NCBI GenBank assembly: GCA_902494605.1
Contig: CABUUG010000025.1
Coordinates: 1 to 17,516 of the forward strand
Direction: 5' to 3'
DNA from: an uncultured Collinsella sp.
GTDB lineage: Bacteria; Actinomycetota; Coriobacteriia; Coriobacteriales; Coriobacteriaceae
Length of the DNA: 17,516 bases
Of this stretch, positions 1-6,919 are shown in pieces. The position numbers and the translations under genes were made by a program. The notes beneath the pieces are model-generated. The model was not told the origin of the DNA and did not search any database. It was given only the letters and a program-made list of their open reading frames with translations. Each line of letters opens with the position of its first letter. Within the stretch, counting starts at the first letter, position 1.

Positions 1-74
1 GATACGCGCGCCAGCTCGCGCTTCATGGGCGACTGAACATTCTGCTCAGTCTGGGAGTTTTCCTGTGCTTCCAT
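1..74 (-). CDS. pstC: Probable phosphate ABC transporter permease PstC, N-terminal fragment
   Basis: Only the first 24 codons are inside the window; the gene runs off the low-coordinate edge. The ATG is at 74-72, one base after the pstS stop codon, and is preceded by a GGGGAG ribosome binding site that lies inside the end of pstS. The visible peptide begins MEAQENSQTEQNVQSP and is a hydrophilic, Gln/Glu-rich cytoplasmic lead-in, as expected before the first membrane segment of a permease. No diagnostic domain is visible, so identity rests on position: pstC normally follows pstS directly. Another pst-operon gene, such as pstA or a regulator, cannot be excluded from this fragment. Confidence 0.6.
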   Translation of the reverse strand, partial: MEAQENSQTEQNVQSPMKRELARV

Positions 75-75
75 G

Positions 76-912
76 CTACTCACTCCCCTTCTCGTCGTTG
101 GTGACGGGGATAAAGCCCGCCTCGCGAATCTGCTTGTCCATCTTTTCGGACGTCACGTAGTCGATGTAATCCTGCGCCTGCTGCGAAGGCGCACCCTTCA
201 CAAAGAAGTAAAGGTCGCGTGAGATGGGATAGCCGCCGCTCGCGACCGTCTTCTCGGACGCCTCAACATGATTGACCGAGACGGCCTTGACCGAGGTCTT
301 GGCGTTGAGGCTATCGACGAAGCCCAGCGAAATGTAGCCAATGGCACCGCGCGAACGAGATACCACGTCGCGCACCTGGCCCGTGCCCGAAAGAACGGCC
401 GAGCGGCGATCGAACGGGGTGCCGTCCATCACGATGGTGCGAAAGGCCTCACGCGTGCCGGACGCCTCATCTCGGTTGATGACCTGAATCCTCAGGTCCT
501 CGCCACCGACTTCTATCCAGTTGGTGATCTTGCCGGCGTAAATATCGCGGAGCTGCTCGGTCGAGAGGTTATCGACCGGGTTATCGTCGTTCACGATGAC
601 CGCGATACCGTCGTGGGCAATGACGATGGGAGTCAGGCCCAGATCCTGTTCGTCGGCATTGAGTCCACGGGAGGAGCTGGCGATATCGGCCGTGCCGGCG
701 CTGACGGCCTCGATGCCAGCGGAAGAACCCAAACCGGAAACGAGCACGTCGATGCCGGTCTCCTCCTTAAAACCCTCGGCCGCAATCTCGGCGATAGGAA
801 GGCAGGTCGTGGAGCCGGCGACGGTAATGGAAGAGGTAGAAGATCCCAAAGAACAGGCGCACAGCGTAAGCGTAAGCACAGCGGCGCTCAGGACCGATAC
901 GATCTTTCTCAT
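76..912 (-). CDS. pstS: Phosphate-binding lipoprotein PstS
   Basis: Substrate-binding protein of the high-affinity phosphate ABC transporter, anchored on the outer face of the membrane. The 278-residue protein starts with a lipoprotein signal peptide: Arg2-Lys3, a hydrophobic stretch and a lipobox LCAC whose Cys20 would be lipidated (the -2 residue is Cys, slightly unusual). Phosphate-loop motifs of the PstS-like family are visible: GSTT near residue 34, GSSAGIEAV near residue 62, and NRDEASGTREAF near residue 145. The compact length matches Gram-positive PstS. Its ATG overlaps the pgeF stop codon in an ATGA arrangement, so it is probably translationally coupled to pgeF. The next gene (probable pstC) starts one base after its stop. 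Family assignment is firm; specificity for phosphate rather than another oxyanion is inferred from family and neighbour. Confidence 0.92.
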   Translation of the reverse strand: MRKIVSVLSAAVLTLTLCACSLGSSTSSITVAGSTTCLPIAEIAAEGFKEETGIDVLVSGLGSSAGIEAVSAGTADIASSSRGLNADEQDLGLTPIVIAHDGIAVIVNDDNPVDNLSTEQLRDIYAGKITNWIEVGGEDLRIQVINRDEASGTREAFRTIVMDGTPFDRRSAVLSGTGQVRDVVSRSRGAIGYISLGFVDSLNAKTSVKAVSVNHVEASEKTVASGGYPISRDLYFFVKGAPSQQAQDYIDYVTSEKMDKQIREAGFIPVTNDEKGSE

Positions 913-1709
913 AGCATCACGCCGATCGCAGCATGGCGCCCACAGGTGCCGTTCTCGTTACGGTAGGAATAAAAGCGGTCGTTCTGACGCACGGTCGAAA
1001 GCTGGGTATCCACGATATTATCCGCGTCGACACCGACATCTACCAGCGCCTCGCGAATGGCAGCGGAAAGATCGAGCATGCGAGAGGTACTCGCATCGAT
1101 GCACGAGAACTCGGCGGCAAAGCGATCCATGAGTTCCTGGGATACCTCATATTCGTCACCCAAGATATGGGGGCCGATATAGGCGGAAACGTCGCCCGCA
1201 TCGCAGCCGGCAGCATCGCAAAGCGCCTGGCACGCCTTGGCAGAAATACGTGCAATCGTGCCCTTCCAACCGGAGTGCACCACGGCAAATCCGCCAGGGG
1301 CCACCAGCACCACGGGAACGCAGTCGGCAAAGCAGAGCAGCACGGGCACGTTATGCGCCGTACAGACGATGGCATCGCAGCCCGCGGCAATCTGCTCGCG
1401 GACGTCCTCAAGGTCATCGGCGCCATTCGAGGTCACCGCAACGATATGGTCACCATGGACCTGATTGGGAACGAGCAGGTTGTGCTCGCACTCCGCGGCA
1501 CCCATAGCCTCGAGTGCGCGGCGACGATTTTCTTGAACAGCAAAGGGATCATCGCCAACATGCGAGCCCAAGTTGAGTGAGGAGTACGCATCTTCGGAAA
1601 CGCCACCGGCGCGCTCGGTGAAGGCAAAGCGAACATCGGATGTCGCGCCCTCCACCAACGTAACTCCATCATGGTCGACACGCGAAACTTTGTCCGCACG
1701 TGCTGCCAT
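909..1709 (-). CDS. pgeF: Purine nucleoside phosphorylase / adenosine deaminase, YfiH (LACC1) family
   Basis: Multicopper-oxidase-like (DUF152) protein, once called laccase. Family members phosphorolyse or deaminate purine nucleosides, and the E. coli member is linked to peptidoglycan editing. The three zinc ligands are present: His85 in NQVHG, Cys130 in FADC, and His145 in VVHSGWKG. IGPHI followed by YEV, and a C-terminal FYSYRNENGTCGRHA block, are also typical. I place the start at the ATG at 1709 (266 residues) because AGGAGG lies 7 nt upstream; a GTG at 1730 would put that site inside the coding sequence. It lies downstream of ftsZ but beyond a terminator, so it opens a separate unit with pstS. 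Its stop overlaps the pstS start by four bases. The family is certain; the physiological substrate is inferred. Confidence 0.93.
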   Translation of the reverse strand: MAARADKVSRVDHDGVTLVEGATSDVRFAFTERAGGVSEDAYSSLNLGSHVGDDPFAVQENRRRALEAMGAAECEHNLLVPNQVHGDHIVAVTSNGADDLEDVREQIAAGCDAIVCTAHNVPVLLCFADCVPVVLVAPGGFAVVHSGWKGTIARISAKACQALCDAAGCDAGDVSAYIGPHILGDEYEVSQELMDRFAAEFSCIDASTSRMLDLSAAIREALVDVGVDADNIVDTQLSTVRQNDRFYSYRNENGTCGRHAAIGVML

Positions 1710-1716
1710 ACTAAAG

Positions 1717-1722
1717 CCTCCT
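1717..1722 (-). promoter_or_regulatory. Ribosome binding site that fixes the pgeF start
   Basis: A perfect AGGAGG on the minus strand, 7 nt before the ATG at 1709. It excludes the in-frame GTG at 1730, which would place the site inside the gene. Confidence 0.85.
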
Positions 1723-1761
1723 AATAACACAAGTACCGCGGCATCGCCGCTACAGCCCGCG

Positions 1762-1767
1762 TTTATA
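1762..1767 (-). promoter_or_regulatory. Possible -10 element of the pgeF-pst promoter
   Basis: TATAAA on the minus strand, about 50 nt before the pgeF start, in the gap between the ftsZ terminator and pgeF. At 16-17 bp spacing upstream there is only TTTTAG or CTTTTA, a poor -35 match. A weak -35 would suit an activator-dependent promoter. The location requires a promoter somewhere here, but the exact hexamer is uncertain. Confidence 0.3.
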
Positions 1768-1814
1768 CGGCTGTCATACTTCTCTAAAAGGATACCTGCT
1801 GCGCTGGAGGCAAT

Positions 1815-1832
1815 CGTAAAGGGAACGTAAAG
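1815..1832 (-). promoter_or_regulatory. Direct repeat CTTTACG x2 at 11-bp spacing, possible Pho-type box
   Basis: On the minus strand CTTTACG occurs at 1832-1826 and again at 1821-1815, so repeat starts are 11 bp apart. PhoP/PhoB response regulators bind short T-rich direct repeats with this one-turn period, and the downstream genes include pstS. Only two copies are seen and the sequence is not a canonical Pho box, so the regulator is an inference. Confidence 0.3.
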
Positions 1833-1860
1833 AGATTGGAGGTTCTAGTTTACAAAGTCG

Positions 1861-1893
1861 AAATAAAAAGGGCGCGTCCATACGGACACGCCC
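1861..1893 (-). terminator. Rho-independent terminator after ftsZ
   Basis: On the minus strand a 10-bp stem, GGGCGTGTCC with GGACGCGCCC, closes over a GTAT tetraloop with one G-U pair, and is followed immediately by TTTTTATTT. It begins 27 nt after the ftsZ stop codon. It ends the division cluster transcript and separates it from pgeF-pstS. Confidence 0.93.
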
Positions 1894-1919
1894 CTGTGCA
1901 CAACAATGCAAAGAAAGAC

Positions 1920-3074
1920 TTAGAAGCTACCGCGCTTCAGGAAGTCGGGAAGCTCGAACTGATCGTTGCCGAAGTTAGGAAGCTCGGTGCCACCGACGTT
2001 GCGGGTCGGAGCGGCCTGAGCCGGGCTCGTGGCAGGAGCGGTGCGCTGCGGCTCAGCGGAGGCAGCGGCCTTGCTCTGAGACTGCTGAGCAGCAAAGAGC
2101 TCGTCCTGACGGTTGACGTTGGAGTCGGAGAAGCCCGTAGCGATGACGGTGATACGCACCTGATCGCCCAGGGACTCGTCGACAACGGTACCGAAGATGA
2201 TGTTGGCCTCGGGGTCGACGGCGTTGGCGACAACGTCGGCGGCGTCGCTGATCTCCTGGATGCCCAGGTCCTTGGAACCGGCGATGGAGAGCAGCACGCG
2301 CGTGGCGCCATCGATGGAACTCTCGAGCAGCGGGCTGGAGATGGCCTGCTGGGCAGCGTCGACGGCACGGGTGTCCCCAGAAGAGGTACCGATACCCATC
2401 ATGGCGGTACCGGCCTGCTTCATGATGGTCTTAACATCGGCGAAGTCCAGGTTGATGATACCGGGGACGGTGATGAGGTCGGTGATGCCCTGGGTGCCCT
2501 GGGAAAGGACGCCATCGGCAATTGCGAAGGCCTCGAGCATCGTGGTCTTCTTCTCGGCGATGTCGAGCAGCTTATCGTTAGGGATGACGATCATGGTGTC
2601 GACGCAATCGGAGAGGGTCTTAATGCCCTCCTCGGCGCTCTTCTTGCGCTTGCGGCCCTCGAAGGTGAAGGGCTTGGTCACGACGGCGACGGTCAGCGCG
2701 CCGACCTCGTTCATCGCGATATCGGCAACGATGGGAGCAGCGCCGGTACCGGTGCCACCGCCCTCGCCGCAGGTGATGAACACCATGTCGGCGCCAGCGA
2801 GCGCCTCGGCGATATCGTCGCGGGACTCATCGGCAGCCTTGCGGCCAACCTCGGGGTTGGCGCCGGCGCCCAGGCCGCGGGTAAGGTCGGTGCCGATGTG
2901 CACCTTGATATCGGCATCAGAGATCGCGAGTGCCTGAGCATCGGTGTTGATGGCAACAAACTCGACGCCGCGGATGCCCTCTTCGATCATTCGATTGACC
3001 GCGTTGGTACCGCCGCCGCCGACGCCGACCACCTTAATGACGGCAAGGTAGTTGTTGATCTCTGTCTCGTGCAT
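1920..3074 (-). CDS. ftsZ: Cell division protein FtsZ
   Basis: Tubulin-like GTPase that polymerises into the Z-ring at midcell and recruits the septal synthesis machinery encoded upstream. The 384-residue protein has the Rossmann start VVGVGGGGTNAVNRM, the GTP-binding signature GGGTGTG at about 105-111, the T7 loop NLDFAD at about 208-213, a variable Ala/Pro/Gln linker at about 325-365, and a C-terminal peptide FELPDFLKR that matches the conserved partner-binding tail. I choose the ATG at 3074 because GGAGG lies 6 nt upstream; the in-frame ATG at 3104 would add ten residues with no good ribosome site. No ftsA lies between ftsQ and ftsZ, as in Actinobacteria. A 199-nt gap upstream suggests its own promoter, and a terminator follows. 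Confidence 0.98.
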   Translation of the reverse strand: MHETEINNYLAVIKVVGVGGGGTNAVNRMIEEGIRGVEFVAINTDAQALAISDADIKVHIGTDLTRGLGAGANPEVGRKAADESRDDIAEALAGADMVFITCGEGGGTGTGAAPIVADIAMNEVGALTVAVVTKPFTFEGRKRKKSAEEGIKTLSDCVDTMIVIPNDKLLDIAEKKTTMLEAFAIADGVLSQGTQGITDLITVPGIINLDFADVKTIMKQAGTAMMGIGTSSGDTRAVDAAQQAISSPLLESSIDGATRVLLSIAGSKDLGIQEISDAADVVANAVDPEANIIFGTVVDESLGDQVRITVIATGFSDSNVNRQDELFAAQQSQSKAAASAEPQRTAPATSPAQAAPTRNVGGTELPNFGNDQFELPDFLKRGSF

Positions 3075-3080
3075 GTCGGT

Positions 3081-3085
3081 CCTCC
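3081..3085 (-). promoter_or_regulatory. Ribosome binding site that fixes the ftsZ start
   Basis: GGAGG on the minus strand, 6 nt before the ATG at 3074. It argues against the longer start at 3104 and gives the N-terminus MHETEINNYLAV, typical of FtsZ. Confidence 0.8.
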
Positions 3086-3104
3086 GAACAAAGGTTATAG
3101 CCAT

Positions 3105-3273
3105 AGCATGGGTCGACCCCTGCGCACATTAACCTTCAGGTTGAAAGTAAATGCAAAGGTAAACCGTATTATGTTTGCACATTATGAACGTATCAGTCAA
3201 ATAATTGACCGTGAAAACCAAACAAACCAGATAAACGGCGTGGTATGGCCCCTCAACAAAGCATCAACCAGCG
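3105..3273 (-). promoter_or_regulatory. ftsQ-ftsZ intergenic region, probable ftsZ promoter and leader
   Basis: The largest gap inside the cluster and clearly richer in A+T than its flanks. On the minus strand it holds TTGACT at 3200-3195 and two CATAAT hexamers at 3186-3181 and 3173-3168, but no pair has a standard 16-18 bp spacing, so I do not fix the promoter. Two inverted repeats are visible: GTCAA-4 nt-TTGAC at 3196-3209 and AACCT-2 nt-AGGTT at 3131-3142. No terminator is evident after ftsQ, so read-through from upstream is likely too. Confidence 0.45.
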
Positions 3274-4530
3274 CTACGAGGTCGGAGCGTTCCTAAATGT
3301 ATAGTTACCCGGAGAGCGCACATTGATATACGTTACGCCCTCTACCTGCGAAAGCAGCTTGGTGACTACGCGCTCCTTCTTGACGATATCGTTCGAATCG
3401 CCCAGCGACACCTCAATGCCGTTATTGAGGTTTGCCGAGATGGCTTCGACCGAAGGCGTGGAAATATCCTTGACTTGTCCCAAGAACTCGCTCGAAAAAC
3501 CACGCACATAATCCAAGCCAGCCTTAACGGCCTTGGAGCTCACCGCCTGGCCGGAAACCGGAGCGACATCCGCCGAGACATCAGTCAACAACACCGCGCC
3601 ATAGTGCTTAGCGAGCGCCAGCGCGGCATCAATGCCGGTCAGGGTATTTGAGCCCTGCCCTGTCGTGATGACGTTGCCCTGGCCATCCACTTCGACCGAC
3701 GTCGACAGCGGGGCGATCCAGGTGTCATCATCCCCGATGGCCCAGGCAAGGTCATCGGAGCTGATATAGGCAATTGCGATGACCTTGCGCTCCATAGGCG
3801 TAATGATGAGCGTATGCGGGAACTGGCGCTGGACATCCACGCCCGAGACCCACGGGTTCTGCTTGAGGTCCTCGGTAATCTGGTCGGGATCGACGTTAAA
3901 AAGCGACGTTCCCTCGGGCAAATCGATCAGCTGGATAGCATCGTGCTTCGTCACATGCTCGCTGCCTTGAATCTGAATATCAGTGGCGGTAAACAATCCA
4001 GAGTTGATCACCACGACGGCAACGACGACGAGCACGGCCAAGACGGCCAGAACGCCGCCCACGATTTTGCCTTTGCCTGTAACGAGAGAAGCGGCGTCTG
4101 ACGTTTTATTTGCCATCGCCCCAAGTGAAGACAACGGGTTGACGCCTTTTTTACCCGAAGGCTTCTTGGCGGTAGCCGGCACCGATGTCAGCGAGCGCGG
4201 TTTCGATGCGCCCAGCGTGCGACCCGGACGCGCCGCCTTAGTTCCCGTCGAGGGCTTAGGAGTTGCCATGGGACGGGCAGGCTTGGCGCCCATAACAGGC
4301 TTTGACGTCACCGAGGGACGCGAGGACTTTTTTGCGGCCGGACGATTACCGAGCTGAGAGCCGACGACCGGACGACTGGTCTGTCGAGCATGCCCGACAG
4401 ACTTAGAGTGCGCGACGGTATTGCGTTGAGGTTTGGCAGGCGCGCCGGAACGCCCTCCGGCGCGGCGGAAGGTGGGTTTCGATGCTCTAGAAGCCGAGGA
4501 ATTTAACTTCCGGTCTGAGCTCGATGCCAT
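3274..4530 (-). CDS. ftsQ: Cell division protein FtsQ / DivIB with long basic N-terminus
   Basis: Bitopic membrane protein that links FtsL/FtsB-type partners to the septal synthase FtsWI. The 418-residue protein has three parts: a low-complexity cytoplasmic region of about 150 residues rich in Lys, Arg, Pro, Ser and Thr; one membrane helix at about 156-176 (VGGVLAVLAVLVVVAVVVI); and an extracytoplasmic POTRA domain starting near residue 179 with the FtsQ pattern LPEGTSLFNVD, NPWVSGVDVQRQFPHTL and MERKVIAIAY. The ATG at 4530 has GGGAGG just upstream, though only 3 nt away, and lies within murB: the genes overlap by 44 nt in different frames. The N-terminus is longer than in most FtsQ proteins. 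Identification rests on POTRA motifs, topology and position between murB and ftsZ. Confidence 0.92.
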   Translation of the reverse strand: MASSSDRKLNSSASRASKPTFRRAGGRSGAPAKPQRNTVAHSKSVGHARQTSRPVVGSQLGNRPAAKKSSRPSVTSKPVMGAKPARPMATPKPSTGTKAARPGRTLGASKPRSLTSVPATAKKPSGKKGVNPLSSLGAMANKTSDAASLVTGKGKIVGGVLAVLAVLVVVAVVVINSGLFTATDIQIQGSEHVTKHDAIQLIDLPEGTSLFNVDPDQITEDLKQNPWVSGVDVQRQFPHTLIITPMERKVIAIAYISSDDLAWAIGDDDTWIAPLSTSVEVDGQGNVITTGQGSNTLTGIDAALALAKHYGAVLLTDVSADVAPVSGQAVSSKAVKAGLDYVRGFSSEFLGQVKDISTPSVEAISANLNNGIEVSLGDSNDIVKKERVVTKLLSQVEGVTYINVRSPGNYTFRNAPTS

Positions 4531-5398
4531 ACGCCTCCCTCACCTTTCCGTGCACATGTCTGATAACCGCGGCAACGTCATCGGCCGAGGCGGTTCCGTT
4601 ATTAACGATAAAATTAGCGTGAACGGGCGAAACTTCCGCGCCGCCAATCGAAAAACCCTTTAATCCACAATCCTCGATAAGCTTGCCCACACTCGCATCG
4701 GGCGGGTTGCGAAAGACCGACCCGCAGGATGCGCGACCCATGGGCTGCGTACGTTTGCGCCTCGTCAGGTACCGCTCCATGCGCTCGCGAATGTCGGCCT
4801 TGGGCGCCGGTTTAAGCTTGAGCACGCACTCGAGGATAATCTCATTGCGGGGAAGGCTACATTCGCGGTAGCCCCAAGTGATCTCGGACCCCGCATAATG
4901 CTTGATACCGGATGCCGGGTCAAACGTTACGACATCCTCAACCAGCGAGCCAATCCACTCGGTCCGTGTGCCTGCATTCATAGATATCGCACCGCCAACC
5001 GAGCCAGGGATGCCAACGGCAAACTCAAGGCCCGAGAGGCTACGCGACAGGGCATCGTTGACCAGGCGCGCAAACATCACGCCCGCACCGACCGTCAGCG
5101 TACAACCGTCATCGGCAACAACCGTGCGCTGAAACTCACGTCCGAGCGAAATGACGGCACCGCGATAACCGCCATCGGCAACCAGCAGATTGGAGCCCTT
5201 GCCGATGATGACCCACGGCACCTGCTCGCGATCGAGCACCGCCACGGCGCGGCGGAGGGCATGATAGCTATGGCACGTCACAAAGAGGTCGGCCTTGCCG
5301 CCGATACGATAGCTCGTATGACGCGCAAGGCGCTCGTCCTCGATCACATCCGTGTCGATCATGCCCGAGAGCGCCATGACGGCGTTAAACAGACCCAT
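4487..5398 (-). CDS. murB: UDP-N-acetylenolpyruvoylglucosamine reductase
   Basis: FAD enzyme that uses NADPH to reduce UDP-GlcNAc-enolpyruvate to UDP-MurNAc, the second committed cytoplasmic step of peptidoglycan synthesis. The 303-residue protein shows the FAD-domain motifs YRIGG (30-34) and IGKGSNLLVADGG (65-77), the central AVGIPGSVGGAISMNAG (127-143), the active-site segment SCGSVFRNP (224-232) with the catalytic Ser at about 227, and the C-terminal KLIEDCGLKGF and HANFIVN. The start lies 5 nt after the murC stop; only a weak purine-rich site precedes it, and Met8 or Met13 are not better supported. The 3' end overlaps ftsQ by 44 nt. Family assignment is certain. Confidence 0.97.
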   Translation of the reverse strand: MGLFNAVMALSGMIDTDVIEDERLARHTSYRIGGKADLFVTCHSYHALRRAVAVLDREQVPWVIIGKGSNLLVADGGYRGAVISLGREFQRTVVADDGCTLTVGAGVMFARLVNDALSRSLSGLEFAVGIPGSVGGAISMNAGTRTEWIGSLVEDVVTFDPASGIKHYAGSEITWGYRECSLPRNEIILECVLKLKPAPKADIRERMERYLTRRKRTQPMGRASCGSVFRNPPDASVGKLIEDCGLKGFSIGGAEVSPVHANFIVNNGTASADDVAAVIRHVHGKVREAYGIELRPEVKFLGF

Positions 5399-5403
5399 TA
5401 GAC

Positions 5404-6822
5404 TTAAGCGTCTTTCTTGGCAGTCAGATACTCGATAAACTCGGGACCGACGGTCGTAACGTCACCGGCACCCATTGTGAGCAGCAGGTCGCCCTCGCCC
5501 ACCATCTGCTCGAGCTCCTGATTGAGCTCAAGACGGCTGGAGCAGTACACGACCTCCTTGCCAGGATGCTTGGCGCGCACGGTATCGGCGAGCATCTTAG
5601 AGGTGACACCCGGAATGGGCATCTCGCCAGCCGAGAACACATCAATCAGCAGCAGTTTATCGGCATTGGCAAATGCATCGGCAAAGTCGTCGCACAGGGC
5701 CTGCAGGCGCGAATAGCGATGCGGCTGGAACACGACGTCGACGTGCTTGTAGCCCAGCGACGAAGCGGCAGCAAGCGTCGCCTTGATCTCGGTGGGGTGA
5801 TGGCCGTAATCATCGACCACGGTGATGCCATCGATATCGCCCACGTGGGTAAAGCGACGGCGGACGCCCTCAAAGCTCGAGAGCGCCTTGGCGGCGGCGT
5901 CGATGTCAAGGCCCAGGACATGGGCGACGGTGAGCACCGCCGTGGCGTTGAGCATGTTGTGGCGACCGGGATTGCTCTTGATCTCCACAGCGTGCTCAGT
6001 GCCGTCCTCAAAGCGAACGATAAAGTCGCTCTGGATGCCCTTGACATCCGGGTGCATGCAGACGATGTCGTTGCTCTCGGCAAAGCCGTAGGAAAGCACG
6101 TGACGGCCCGTCGACTTGGCGAGCTCGACCAGATGCGGGTCCTCACCGCAGACGATGACGGTGCCGTCCTCGCCCACCAGGCTCATGAATTTGGCGAAAG
6201 TTGCCTCGATCTCCTCGATACCCGAGTAGTGATCGAGGTGGTCGGCCTCGACGTTGGTCACAATGACCACGTTGGGGTTCAGGAACAGGAAGGAGCTGTC
6301 GGACTCGTCGGCCTCGGCGACAAAGTAGTCGCCCGAGCCGTTCTTGCCGTTCGTGTCATAGCCCTCGACGATGCCACCGATCAGGAAGCTCGGATCCAGA
6401 CCCATGCGGTCGAGCATAGTGGCGCACATCGAAGACGTGGTGGTCTTGCCATGCGTGCCGGCAACAGCGACGGTGGTGTAGCCGTGGCCCAAAGCAGAGA
6501 GCATCTTGGCACGGGGCCACACGGGAATACCAAGCTCGCGAGCGCGCACGAGTTCAGGGTTGGACTCCGGAATAGCGGTGGAGACAACAACCACGTCGGG
6601 CTTGACCTCGTCGATCGTGGCGGCCTCATGGCCCACATGCACCTTCACACCAGCGCGGGTAAGCTGGCGGATATAACGTGACGTCTTAAGGTCGGAGCCG
6701 GTAACGGCATAACCGCGCTCGTGCAGAACGAGGGCGATGCCGCTCATGCCGGCGCCGCCGATACCGATAAAGTGGGCGCTCTTAAACTCGGGCGCGGAGG
6801 TTGCAGTCTGGGAATCAGCCAT
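5404..6822 (-). CDS. murC: UDP-N-acetylmuramate--L-alanine ligase
   Basis: ATP-dependent Mur ligase that adds L-Ala to UDP-MurNAc as the first residue of the stem peptide. Visible motifs in order: N-terminal dinucleotide-fold loop FIGIGGAGMSGIA (about 18-30), the Walker-type loop GTHGKTTTS (about 122-130) with the MurC-specific His, EADESDSSF and NVEADHLDHY in the central domain, then DYGHHPTEI and FQPHRYSR. I choose the ATG at 6822 (472 residues), with AGGAG 11 nt upstream; an in-frame GTG at 6849 would give 481 residues but puts that site inside the gene. A 97-nt gap separates it from murG and murB follows after 5 nt. I could not identify a promoter or terminator in the gap. Confidence 0.97.
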   Translation of the reverse strand: MADSQTATSAPEFKSAHFIGIGGAGMSGIALVLHERGYAVTGSDLKTSRYIRQLTRAGVKVHVGHEAATIDEVKPDVVVVSTAIPESNPELVRARELGIPVWPRAKMLSALGHGYTTVAVAGTHGKTTTSSMCATMLDRMGLDPSFLIGGIVEGYDTNGKNGSGDYFVAEADESDSSFLFLNPNVVIVTNVEADHLDHYSGIEEIEATFAKFMSLVGEDGTVIVCGEDPHLVELAKSTGRHVLSYGFAESNDIVCMHPDVKGIQSDFIVRFEDGTEHAVEIKSNPGRHNMLNATAVLTVAHVLGLDIDAAAKALSSFEGVRRRFTHVGDIDGITVVDDYGHHPTEIKATLAAASSLGYKHVDVVFQPHRYSRLQALCDDFADAFANADKLLLIDVFSAGEMPIPGVTSKMLADTVRAKHPGKEVVYCSSRLELNQELEQMVGEGDLLLTMGAGDVTTVGPEFIEYLTAKKDA

Positions 6823-6919
6823 GTGCTCGTGTACTCCTTGCGTAAACACTGCCTGTAACCCGTTAACTGTACCGCACCTACCGCATCAGCGCGAGGGCGA
6901 CCGACGATATCCCGTCTAA

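Noticed and set aside
1710..1730. GTG start for pgeF at 1730
   Set aside because: The strong AGGAGG lies inside this extension and points to the ATG at 1709.
1771..1777. CTGTCAT on the plus strand, identical to an E. coli Pho-box half-site
   Set aside because: Single copy, opposite orientation to pgeF-pstS and close to the presumed -10; most likely chance.
1836..3296. A 486-codon open frame on the plus strand opposite ftsZ
   Set aside because: It reads straight through the ftsZ terminator hairpin and promoter region and is a compositional shadow of ftsZ.
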